This document shows positions 39,981-50,846 of a stretch of DNA of 54,950 nt, one piece after another. A program made the translations under genes and the position numbers. Positions within the stretch are counted from its first letter, which is position 1. Each line of letters starts with the position of its first letter. This DNA is from Nemertoderma westbladi (Eukaryota > Xenacoelomorpha > Nemertodermatida > Nemertodermatidae), in NCBI GenBank assembly GCA_032718475.1, contig JAUCBJ010008175.1, positions 1 to 54,950 on the forward strand, written 5' to 3'. The notes beneath the pieces are model-generated. The model made no database searches, was not told where the DNA came from, and saw nothing but the letters and a program-made list of their open reading frames with translations.

Positions 39981-40965
39981 TGTTGAAGCAAATCGATTGT
40001 TATACTTACAGTATATTGTCAACATTTATATTTTTTGTTCACAGCAGTGTTTAATGCAATTTATATTTAAATTTACCGCTGTGCAATTATTTTTCTTTAT
40101 GGCTTGTGATTTCTTGCCGCTCATTGGCTCTTTTAAAGAGTGAATGGGATTTTGAGAGCTAGAGAGGACGTGGTGGAGAGGAAGGGCTGGATAGGCCAGG
40201 GCATAAGCATAAAACCACGGTACTACAGTACTACATACGGTAACGGTATCCTGTCTGCCTGTCTAATTATTGTGCTGTGTTATGGATATGCGGTAAGAAG
40301 ACCAGAAGGGCCTTCAAATCTATGTTTTTTATGAGGATGTACATCAATCTGTAAATTTGTGTAAATTCAACCTACTGAACTAAGGAATTGCATAATTATT
40401 CTGATATATTATTATACCTACTGACTGGAAGCTGACGCTTACTTTCTTTTCGACATTCAGTCAGACACCTTACAGCCTTATCTGTTCTGTGTTCCCGAAA
40501 GTTTAGCTAGGTCCGCTAATTACTAAACTTAGCGCAGCTCATGGGTGTAATTTCTGCCCCGATTTATGATTTCTGGCTGTAGCGATATTTTCGGTCAGCT
40601 CATAGAGTCACTAATCTTACAGTATCAGCATACACTTACCGGCAGACCGGTAATTATTCATCTGTTTGAGTAAAGGACGGGTCGAACTACTACCAATTAC
40701 AGGTAACAAACGGATCCATAATTAATTGTTTACTGTCTGACTGAAATGGTAAGTTCCTTTATTGTTTGACTTGGTTTGTGAGTAGCAAGTGTCTTCTGCA
40801 TTCCTATGTGAATGAACGGTTGTTTTCTTGATGTTTCCCTCCATAACGCCTTTGTTTGTGTGATCAAAATGTAGATAATAAATTGTTGGTCTTCAAATTA
40901 CCGCTACCGCATATCTTCATATCGAGTGACGTCCCAAGGTTGGGTCTTTCTTACTTGCGGTAACA
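39981..40965 (+). repeat. 3' LTR of element N
   Basis: Direct copy of 27067-28051 with one substitution noticed. Followed immediately by the GGTGA duplication and the continuation of ORF2-B. Confidence 0.95.
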
Positions 40966-40970
40966 GGTGA
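40966..40970. repeat. Target site duplication GGTGA, right copy
   Basis: Second copy of the duplicated target. It continues directly into ORF2 sequence (GGTGAAACCAGAAG) as in the empty sites. Confidence 0.95.
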
Positions 40971-41136
40971 AACCAGAAGATCCTACGCATAGTCTGAAGT
41001 TTCTACCATTGATCAATCCTCTCGACCTTGTCGAACTCGAACAACTACAAAAACACCTAGATCAGCTAGTTAAACTAAACTCATTTAGAAAACCGTATAA
41101 TATTTCTAGAATAGAGAAAGAAATATCACCTCCGTA
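40966..41136 (+). pseudogene. ORF2 copy B, continuation after element N
   Basis: Encodes KPEDPTHSLKFLPLINPLDL and on to IEKEISPPY, matching unit A from about 12331. Homology ends at about 41136 (CCTCCGTATA), where the sequence turns into the palindrome spacer. The remaining C-terminal two-fifths of ORF2, including the zinc knuckle, is missing from this copy. Confidence 0.85.
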
Positions 41137-41154
41137 TAGATATATAAATAGAAA

Positions 41155-43032
41155 TCTAGAAATATTATACGGTTTTCTAAATGAGTTTAGTTTAACTAGC
41201 TGATCTAGGTGTTTTTGTAGTTGTTCGAGTTCGACAAGGTCGAGAGGATTGATCAATGGTAGAAACTTCAGACTATGCGTAGGATCTTCTGGTTTCACCA
41301 TATAATATTGCTTTAAATTGACGTAATAAGGATGATCCTTAATTCCATAAAATGAGTCCGGCAAAGGTCTAGCGCGTATGTTAACATCGTGCACCATGCG
41401 ACGGACAAGATCCGCTCTATTGTCCGGAGGCTCAACAAGTAAACCATCTACACGAGCGGCCTCGATGGGTGGACGTTGTAGCATGGGAGCGTCAGCAACG
41501 AGCTCGTGAGATCTGAGATCAGTATTAACCGGTTGAGGCTGTACCGTCGCAAAGAGCTTGTCTTTAAAATGAGGAACCATCGAGGGGTGGAGAATCGTTT
41601 TGGAATAGAGATCCGTCACGAGAATTTGAGCTTCTGGTTGGGCTAAAGCTGCTTCTTCCCTCTCAGTCAGCTCTATATGTCTCTCCTCGAGCTGATTTTC
41701 CTCCGCTTGTTGTTGCAAGCGCTCGTCCAGGAATTCCTGTAAAGAGTAGGTTCGTCCACGTTCGATGTCCTCCTCTAGATTTTGTATTTCTCTATCGAAC
41801 TGGGGTAAAGCTAGTTCTTTCACCGCTTGGACTTGTTGTTGCAATTTACGTTTCTCCAAGCAATCGTAAGTTCCTTTCCCGATTTTCTGCCGAATAGCGT
41901 CCAATGCATTTCATATCACGCTCTCTTCGACTTCTGTAACAGGTTGGATCGGAGGAAGGCCAGGACGGTTGTAGGGGTTAAACGGTGATATTAAATGACC
42001 GCGTCCTAGTCCAGCGAGGTAAGGTTGGCGAATATCCAACGAACCCACTACCGGAGCGCCACCAATCAACTGTTCAGGTAACACTAGATCTTTGAACAGT
42101 GAGTACAGTTCGGGAGGATCCGTAATACTATTAGGATCTAGAGTTTGAGGTATCACTGGTGAATGGGGAGGTCTGACCGAGTATTCCGGAACTCTGATCA
42201 TGGGTTTATTCAATGATCGCTTAAGGCGCGCGACCGTAGGCGATACGTCGAAAAGGTTACGCTCGAAACTCCCATAAGTATATCGCGTAAAACTGTGTTT
42301 AGCGCAACGTCTCCGAGGAGGTTTATGCCTTTCGATTTGCTGGTTAGGTCTAGGGCATTCGTCACAGTAATACCAAAGACGCACGTCTTGAAGGGGAAAC
42401 GCGGGTGATCGCTCTCCAGTTTTACAATATTCCTCCATCTGTTCGAAGCTATCTGGAACGACAGGTAGCGGTCGATCGGCGGTAAGATACATCATCGTAA
42501 AATAGAGCCGTTTGAGTTCCATTATAGGATCTGGATGTATACCTTGGGGATATCGAGTTTCGAGGTTTTGTTGACTAGCAACATTGAGATAGGTCTCTCG
42601 TAAGAATTCTAGATAATCGTTGAAACCGTTACGTTTATCAGGTTCTTCAACGTCTTCTCTTTCGAGTTTGTTTCGAATAGAGTTCTCGTGTTCTATTCTC
42701 GATTTATCGTTTCGACTCCGCTGGGCATGATATTTAAACAAAACCATTTCCCTTTCGGTGTCTACATCGTCGGTGTCGTGTAAATCAATAGGATGACCAG
42801 TGGTCAAGAAGTCCATATACGTACCATTACGATGCGTGTAGCGAGCAGTGAACTTTCTATAATCCAATTCACGCGTAAGTTGCTCCTGGGACATTGGCGG
42901 TTCGATATAACGACCATCGTCCTCCGTAATAGTTGGATCAGCGTCGCCGCGTATCAAGCTATCGACAAACGCTTGTAAAGGTAGAGTATATCTCTCCCTG
43001 ATACCAAGATCATCTTCTATTAATTCAGTCAT
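41155..43032 (-). pseudogene. ORF2 copy C (truncated at palindrome)
   Basis: Inverted copy of ORF2-B: starts at ATG 43030-43032, has the same TGA at 41911-41913, then stays open to the palindrome. Differences from B are very few; I saw Asp for Asn in DTDDVD and Ala for Thr in EAARVD. It retains the uninterrupted GGTGAAACC site at 41291-41299 into which element N inserted in copy B. The final residues of the open frame, to 41062, are read through the palindrome and are not ORF2. C-terminal part absent. Confidence 0.85.
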
Positions 43033-44386
43033 ATCTGCTATACAAGTTCACCAATATTATAATGAGTTTATATATCGTTAGGCGAGCGGGCGTCGCTGCC
43101 TATTTCTCCCTTGCCCCCGGACAGTAAGAGATTCTCAGCGCCGATGTACCGCTGTAGCTGTACTTTCGCCAACGACGTAGCCGTACAACTACAACGATAA
43201 CCGACACAAGTCACTCCACTGTCCGTCCCAAAGGCTTAGATGTACTTCAGGTATTCCTTGGAGAGTTAGGTTATTTTACGATTGCGACTAACTACTGTAA
43301 ACACACTTTAGCAGTAACATTCACCTATAAACTCACAAATACCACACAACTGGTCACAAGTACGCACATTCGGGCCATTTGTCCGTTAGTCAATGCCTTC
43401 CAGAATGTCACTGTATTATTATGTATCCTTGGATACTAGCAGTGCGCTATTTATTCCCTATGCTATTCTATGGGACAAGCTTTCTATTGTTCGTTAACTC
43501 AATTCTAATTCTAGCGTGGTTGTTGCTATGGTGACATTATGCAAAGCTAGCGGTAGAATTAGGGTGATTCCAATGCATACAGATCTGGGATGTTATTTAA
43601 TAGTATTCTTTAATAGTCAATGTTCTGTTTTATACATGACTTTAAGAATTTTATCGGCTATTAACTATGTTTGGGAGACTTTCGTACACGCACACGCATA
43701 ATAATATAAATCTCCGCTCCCTTGATCTATTAATTAATGGAATTTTGGGAACTTTATAAATTGCGTAAAATGGCAATTTATTAAATTCATTAAAAGACAT
43801 GAATTTAAATTTATTCCCTGAAATTTTATTATTTGATAATTAAATGGGCATATTTTGATTCTAGAACATGTCTAGGAACACAAGATCCTTAATTCTAAGA
43901 AAATTGTCTCTTTAAGAATATCGGTAAATGCTACGATATCTTAATTGACTAGAATCGTTGAAGGATCTGAATTTTACAGATTTTGACTTATTTGATTTGT
44001 AAATATTAACTAATTAATATTTGAGATGGGCACCGATTTATTCCAGAACTTATCTGGGGACGTTAACCACTGATTCTAGAATTTGTCTTTCAAGTATATC
44101 GGTGGGTGCCACGATATCTTAATCGACTAGAATTACAGATGGTCAAAGGGTTTAACAGATTTATTTTGCGTTTTACGCTACTGTTAAAAAGGGACATCAC
44201 TAAGTCATCTTAAGTAATAAGATTAATATATTGCACTAATCTACTAAATAATCGCTAAAATAACATTCTACTAAATAAAATTAAAGAAAACGATTATAAT
44301 AAAAGTACATAATAATACATACATAGATGTATAAAAAAAATAAAAATATATAAAATAATATGGTCACACACCCACTCCAGACGTGG
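43033..44386 (-). other. Unit C/D gag-pol/ORF2 spacer (mosaic)
   Basis: Non-coding. From 43033 to about 44100 it matches the unit B spacer, including both hairpin repeats (first at 44028-44110). From about 44170 to 44386 it matches the unit A spacer (CCCTTTTTAACAG, GTAAAACGC). The two parents meet within about 70 bases. Confidence 0.8.
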
Positions 44387-44788
44387 TTACGTTGGGGAGC
44401 CCCTAGATGTTTGAGGAATTAGGGAAGTGGTCGTGGGAAGAGTATCTTGCCTTCCATAGTTTCCGGAGAGTTCTTGGTCTCTTTCCAGTAAACATAAACG
44501 ACCAACTGGGCGGTTGAGCTGTTGTGTCTCAAAGACTATTCCCGGTTTCTTAAAGTTACGCCGCATGACGACGAGTTCTACCGATCGCACTAAACCATCA
44601 TCCGACAGATGGGTCTCAATGATACGACCTGTCTGCCACCGCTTACGTGGAAGATCTAAGTCCACTATAAGTACCATGTCTCCGGCGCTGACGTTTTCTT
44701 GCTGCGCAAACCACTTGGTTCGAAGTTGTAGCATAGGCAGATAATGTTTTTCGAAATGGTCAGCGAAACGACGAGATAACAATTGCAT
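44387..44788 (-). pseudogene. Unit D integrase C-terminal (DUF5641-like) tail
   Basis: Same protein as at 9275-9676: LRTKWFAQQENVSAGDMVL, RKRWQTGRI and GLVRSVEL motifs. It is the frameshifted end of the D integrase and lies just downstream of the integrase core on the minus strand. Confidence 0.8.
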
Positions 44789-45774
44789 GAGTTGCCAAGT
44801 TTGCCGGCAATACTCGTCTCTCCGTCCGTGATTTCAGATCGTGGGAGCATGGCTACAGGTTTCTTCAGTAGGAAGTGCGCGGGTGTTAGCGCTTCCAGGG
44901 AATTGGGGCTCACTGAGACTGGCATAAGCGTTCTCTTGTTGAGATAGGCGGCGATTTCCTCCATTAACGTCCGCAAAAGTTTGTCGGTAAGATACGCGCG
45001 CGCGCGGCACGGCACTATAAAGTGAAATGCGGTCTTCACGCTTCTAATTGATCTCTCCCAACTTCCTCCCCACCAAGGGGCGTCGGCGGCGTTGAAGGTC
45101 CAGCTAGACGCTGTTACCCTTAACTGATCGTCCACCTGTCTTTGGTTCCAATCTTTGACGTAAGCCTTTATTTCGTTGTTGGCACCAATGAAGTTCGTTC
45201 CCTTATCTGATCTCATTGTGTTACTAGTTCCAAAGCAAGCGATCTGTCGGTGTAAGCTCAATATGAAGCTGTTGGTAGATAGATCGTTCATCATATCGAG
45301 ATGGATAGCTCTACAAGTCATGCAGACAAAGATGACACACCATCTCTTGACTATAGTCCTAACACGATATACTTCAATAGGGCCAAATAAATCCACACCG
45401 GTATTAGAAAAGGGTGGTTCGTAGAAGCTTACGCGTTCCCTAGGTAATTCTGCCTCTCGCTGTGTTAAAGGCCTACTGAATGCTTTCCTACAGTGTATGC
45501 AGTTCCTAAGAACTTGGTTCAGAGCTCTACGGGGTTTATGAAAATAATAGCGAGTTTGAATTTCGCTAAGAACTCGTTCTCTACCAGCATGATAAAGCCT
45601 ACTGTGAACATCTACAATCATCTTGATTTGTATTTCAAGATTTCTAATGAGTATGGGAAACTTAGTGTCAAAGGATAATGGAGCATTAGTTAATCTACCT
45701 CCAACACGTATTAACCCGTCTATCATTATACTAGAGAAACGATCCCTTAAGCGCATCTGTGGATTTCTCAACAA
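44665..45774 (-). pseudogene. Unit D integrase (H2C2 + DDE core), frameshifted
   Basis: Copy of the unit A integrase with the finger and all three catalytic acidic residues (VDLFGP, RSDKGTNF, GGSWER). One replacement was noticed (TNFIGANN versus TNFVGANN). It shares the frameshift before the C-terminal tail, so the damage predates the duplication. Confidence 0.85.
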
Positions 45775-45815
45775 CAGGAAATACTTATCGGAATCCTCAT
45801 AGCATTGCAGGAGTC

Positions 45816-46214
45816 TCAGTATCTGCTTATTAGTTTCTTCATGCTCCGGGTAACTGATCTTCTCGTCAGAAACCGTTCCGATGTCTTATACTTGGGAAGA
45901 TCTTTAACAACATGGACCTGCGCCGATGTCAGTGGAGCGGTATCACCACCGGTTTTCTTTCTGGAGTAATGATAATGAAAACATCGTTTCAAATATACAA
46001 CGGCATTACAGAGCCGATTCCAGGAGCTGTAGTGATGTATTGCTCTCTGCAGGAGGGGTGAGAGTCCGTGTGAGACGTCTGGTGTTCCAGATTTCCAGTC
46101 TCTCTCTCTAATCTCCACAACGGACTGATTTGTGGCGGGGAGTTTTAGATCCAAAACGTCATCTCCAGAAATGTGTAGTACAGACAGATCTACTACTGGT
46201 TTAAATAACTTCAA
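45816..46214 (-). pseudogene. Unit D pol linker before integrase
   Basis: Copy of 7849-8247 with one replacement (LCNAVVYL versus LCKAVVYL). Unit B has LCDAVIYF. Bounded by the same inherited stops. Confidence 0.7.
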
Positions 46215-46325
46215 TTTACTCGCCCAGGTTTTAGGTTTGACTTTCTCCGCTCCCTTGGCTTGTCTAATCTCAGCCGTGGTAAGATGAGGAGGCTATTCAT
46301 CCTCTTCCTTGCTTAGGAAGTCGGG

Positions 46326-48259
46326 TCAACCTAACCAGTCTGGAGCATCTATCAGTTCGATGTCGGCTGGATTAATCGTCCCAGGGCAATGTCTCCATTG
46401 ATCTGTCTTCGTGCGACTAAGTATAATGGCTACTCGGTTGGTAACGAAGATGCTGAACTGACAAACTTCATTGGTGATATACTCCAACACGAGCAAAGCA
46501 TCGGTCCAATAGACGGTTTTCTCCAATGGATAGTCTATCTGTTCGGTTACATTCCGGCCGATGGCTGTAGCGTATAGAGCCGCTTTAACTCCGCTCGAGG
46601 AACTTTCAGTTTGTTGTTTATCAAGGCCTTAGAGGTAACCAAGGCGACTTTAATTCCGTCTGGAATTTCAACTCTCATGTAGGCTACTATACCTATTCCC
46701 ATATCGCTGGCATCTCCAAACACATGGAGTTGATAGGAATATGTGGGGAGAATGTGACCAAAGTATGAATGGGAAATAATAAAGTTCTCGATGGATGGTA
46801 GAGAATCTTCCCATTTCATCCACTTCTTCAGTTGTTCTCCTTTAAGTGGATCGTCCCACAAGTGGTTTTCCAGCCACATTTGTTGTACTAAGCTCCGAGC
46901 AACCAATATAACGGGGCTAATAAATCCCAATGGATCGAAATAAGTACTCAGGATACTTAGACAAATCCGTTTGGTCCGAACTGGATTATCTCGTTGTTCG
47001 AGTTGGAAAAACAGGATATCTCTCTCTGTGTCCAATTTCAAACCAAGTGTCTTGGTTTCTGGAAGATCGTCCAGGAAGTACAAGAAGTATATCTCTTTTG
47101 CTGAAGCGTTTGCCATAAGGCGTCGATGTAGTTGCGCGATTCTCTTCTCCACCAAGGGTCGGTTATTTATAAAAGTTGGTTCTCTCCGCCGGAAGGGCAG
47201 ACCAATCTCATACCTACCTTGGTCTTTAAGAAAACGTTTCGTCATTTCAAGTATCTGTTTGGCTCTTTCCTCTTCTACCGATAAGGCCTTATCGTAGGAA
47301 TTAGGCTCTACAGCTTCTTGAGTAAAGAATCGTACGGCGTGTTCATCACGAGTCCTCGAGTTGTAACGATCTAGTACTTCATTCAACTCACCATTGTAGT
47401 TGTCTTGTCCCACTGGATGGACGAGGTGACACAAGTTCACTTGGTTTCGCCAAGTTTCATTTTCCGTAAGAAGGTTGATGGTATTCTCCTCGTCAAATAT
47501 TGGATGTATATTGTCATGATCTGAGGAGTATGGTGTTCCCTCAGGTGTATCGTCTCCTTCACTGATTTCTTTTTCCCATTCACTCACTTGGTGGATTTGT
47601 TCTTTTGGTATCCTTTCCCTGAGTTTCCTACGGGAAGGTCCAGTAAAGTACCAACCTACTCTAGTTCTTTCCGCATAGGTTTGCAGTGGTTGCGGTTGAG
47701 CAGGCCGTTTCTCTAATGTCTCCAGAGCCTTATGCGCATTTTGGCCGATGAGTATTTGTACCCCTGGATAGTCGGTGTTAAATCTAGGTATATCATACTG
47801 CTGGGTGAACTCATCTTCATCCCAGTTATAAGGTTCCACTTGGCTGGTGGCGAAGTTCTTTATCGCTACCATTTTTACTAACCTTATACTGTGTTCTCCT
47901 AGCTCATCCTGGGGGGTGGACAACGCGCCTACATAATAGTCTGTAGCTACTGTAGATTTCCAAACCTGCATAATTCCTGAAAGGTTCAACTTAGTTCGGA
48001 ACTTGGGTTGTCCAGCAAAGATGTCCTCGGCTAGTTCTTTGTTGATGAATGTTCTGGTACTGCCGGAGTCAAGGAGGGCGTTCACTATATAACTCTTTTC
48101 CCCTCCGTGGACTCTCAACTGCACTACGGGAAATTCTCTAATTCCTACGTTGGAAGTTGGCGCGTTCCAAGATGGTTTTTGGTCAGGAATATTTAAGGGG
48201 AGCTCACATTCGGTGTCAGTCTCATACGTAAGTGCTCGATACACTGCGGTGTTTATCAT
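46326..48259 (-). pseudogene. Unit D protease - RNase H with RT core deleted
   Basis: Copy of 5779-7737 that inherits the in-frame RT deletion. The protease box reads LLDSGSTRTFINKE, with Asn replacing an Asp three residues after the FI. A 1-base deletion (AAAGCGGC versus AAAGGCGGC, near 46598) breaks the frame, and a 24-base deletion removes the codons for ASRGATPQ (near 46352). Both are private to D and so arose after duplication. Confidence 0.85.
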
Positions 48260-48286
48260 GTATCAGGATTCATTTTCATTGGAGAA

Positions 48287-48673
48287 TTAGTCTGTGTAAA
48301 ATCCTTCCATCTCAGAACTGTGATCAGTGTTGTTCACATCACTGAATTGGACGTGTAGTTCAGACTCACTCACCTGACTCGTACTGTTCCTTTCGAATTC
48401 GGTGTGTAGCAAGATATGTTGTTTCACGCCGCACTTAGCACACCTCACGTCTGAGTAACAGGTTCGCCGTTGATGTCCTTGTCTGAGACAGTTATAACAC
48501 AACCGCTTATCCCACATGACTTCACGTCTATCTTTCAAAGACTTCTTTAAGAAGTCATCACACGCACTCAAACGATGGGGCCTGTCGCACAGAACACATT
48601 TTGGTTTGATGTTACTTACCTTAACCTTGGGTAATGTTGTGCACACTCGTTCTTTCCTCGGGCTTTCTTCCAT
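48287..48673 (-). pseudogene. Unit D Gag zinc-knuckle domain
   Basis: Identical in protein to 5365-5751, with the CYNCLRQGHQRRTC knuckle and the flanking cysteine clusters. Same frame breaks on both sides as in unit A. Confidence 0.8.
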
Positions 48674-48707
48674 GAATTCTCTTAGGGGACATAGGAGTTT
48701 TTGTTAC

Positions 48708-49505
48708 CTATTCTCTCCTATCACTGGCTCGAGACTTATATTTACTTACGTTTTTGTGTGCTTTGTCGACATAGTAAGCTCTTTCAGTGTCTTTTCCGCT
48801 GTTCTCCTCTTGAGAGGTTTGGCTTTCGCCATCATCGGTATAACACACTGGGGTGACTTTTCGCCTAGAAACGGGTTTTTCAATTACCTTATTTTCCGGT
48901 GTCTTCTCCCGGGACTGCCTTAGGAGCTGTAATCCTACCTCTCCATTTAGGAATGACATAAGATCATCCATGGTAGGGTCTCTTTGTTGCTGGTCCATCA
49001 TATAGAGCACTTTCTTGTCCCAGCGAGTACCAACTCCACCCTTTGGCAAAGTAGATGCTACAGCTCCAATAACCATGGAACTCTGATATTCATGAGACTT
49101 GCCTAACCAATCTAGTTGTCTACAGATCTCCTGAATCTCATCGGAAAACTCTATAATCCCGCTGCTTGCGAACTTTCGGGGCGCTACTAATTTTGCATAT
49201 AAATACCTAGCTATGTTTGTCCTATTACCATACCTGATGTTTAATGTATCCCAAACTTGTCTTAATCCATCTGGATGTCCAATAAACTTTAACGCCATTA
49301 ACTTGGGAGGTCCGTCCAAACACTCGATGAGGAATCTAAGTTTCTCTCCGTTAGACAGCACAGAGGTCTGTATGTTATCTTTGTAATATTCATTAAAAGG
49401 TAACCATTTCATCTCATCTCCATTGAACTTGACAATCTCTCCCACCTTTACCGCTTGACAGGCCTCGGTTCTAGCCATTTGACGTGTAAAACTTTCTTGA
49501 GCCAT
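48708..49505 (-). pseudogene. Unit D Gag central domain (DUF1759-like)
   Basis: Copy of 4533-5330, starting at the methionine of MAQESF. The frame is open upstream to 49643 through the foreign insert, which is not Gag. Ends at the same premature TAG. Confidence 0.8.
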
Positions 49506-49552
49506 CGTATTATTTAATATCGAGTTATCGGTATATAAATTTCTCGGATTAT

Positions 49553-50846
49553 TCGACGCGCACCCATGAGGCGGACGCTGTCCCACCACCCTTGGGGCCA
49601 GTCTGACTCCATTTTTATCAGACCGGGCCGGAGGGTAGCCCAATGCTTCCCGGGTTCAATTTTCAATCCCCCGATCACACCGGCACAGCTCGTCGAACAT
49701 GTAGCCATGTAGAACATGGGCGACTGCTACATGTCAACCAACTTACTGTGGCCTGACTGTACGTGTACATTGAGCCAACTCAGAGTCAACCGGCGGGTGG
49801 ACCAGTCGATAGCGATCAAGCATCAAGGTCGCCCTTGAGCCAAACCGACGGTCTTGTCCCAAGTGGGCTTGCGCAACCCAACATGGAATATTGACACATT
49901 TTCACCCGCCTCGCCGGCAGTATTGAGGGGAAGTCGGTTCCGCAAACAATACTGACTAGCTCGAAAGCTAGGAACAAGTAACCACTTACTAGTCACTGTA
50001 CACATGTACTCAACAGATGCTCACAATATCGAGTACACAACGGTAAACACAAAATCGAACACATACCATGCACACACAGAGGACATAATCGGGGAAGACA
50101 AAATCGGTGACAAAATCAGAGGGGACAAAATTGTATCGACTAATAAAAGAGCCGAGAGTACCTTATTTTGCCGTCAGGGCAAAATAACTTTGTGTGCACA
50201 AAGTATGCTGGGGCGCAGTAAAGATGTGGTCCTACTAATAACCAGCAGCGACTGAACCAACTGGCAAGGTTTCCCACACTCACTCGTAGTGGCCATACAC
50301 ACACTCACGTATACCACGTACCCACAGCAACAGAAAGCTCAGGCAAACTGCCACTGATCATCCACACACAAACCACAGATTCCAGAACATCATTACTCGG
50401 ACCACACTACAACACCACCCCCTCCTTACAGCGGATATTCCAGGTGCTACCTCCATTCCAATAGTAGTACCAACAGAATCATCAGAATCCTGCCCCTTCC
50501 GATGCAACACCTCCATTCCAATAGTGCTACCCTGGGAAAAGACACGTTTTAGCAGCCGATTGGAGACAGTAAAGAGTCTGGTCAACTCATACATACATAC
50601 TAAACATAAACACCAAATAAACAACAGATCACACTAAGCCACCACCCCTACTGTGTACAGGACTAGCAGTACGGCAACAGGCCGACTAGACGGTACCACG
50701 GCACCATGTTGATTCATGGTTTGCTCGACACGAGGGCCTTCAGTATCTCCCTTGCACTTAGAATAGATTTAATGTGCCCCCAGACCCTCACTAGTCCGCT
50801 GCCACCTGTTTTGCGCACCCCTATAGAGACCTCACCTCTTTAGGTA
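49553..50846. other. Unit D copy of the 1.3-kb foreign insert
   Basis: Inverted counterpart of 3192-4485, with the twin hairpins at 50162-50204, the two ATTGGAATGGAGGT copies and the PBS-like GGTGGCAGCGG complement. Its presence shows that the insert entered gag before the inverted duplication. Confidence 0.6.

Larger units (their letters stand above)
27067..40965 (+). mobile_element. Element N: complete BEL/Pao LTR retrotransposon
   Basis: 13,899 bp: two 985-bp direct LTRs starting TG and ending CA, a 1.6-kb leader, an intact 2,703-codon gag-pol, a 2.2-kb 3' region with a 30-bp minisatellite, and a GGTGA target duplication. I saw one LTR mismatch (A at about 27752 versus G at the matching 3' position), so insertion is recent. 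It interrupts ORF2 of unit B. Copy C carries the uninterrupted site. It is the only element here with all enzymatic domains intact and could be the autonomous partner for defective units. Its protein is distantly related to units A and B and it lacks ORF2. Confidence 0.95.
40966..41299. repeat. Palindrome centre: 145-bp arms, 44-bp spacer
   Basis: 40966-41110 and 41155-41299 are perfect or near-perfect reverse complements (coordinate sum 82265). The spacer 41111-41154 starts as ORF2 sequence and ends in GATATATAAATAGAAA of unclear origin. If element N is removed, the left arm continues through 24,25x-27066 and pairs with 41295 to about 44107 (sum 68361), so the true arms are about 3 kb. Confidence 0.9.

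Noticed and set aside
43516-43701. 61-residue frame in the C/D spacer, mirrored at 24660-24845
   Set aside because: Duplicated only because the spacer is duplicated, lies in AT-rich non-coding sequence and is not conserved in unit A.
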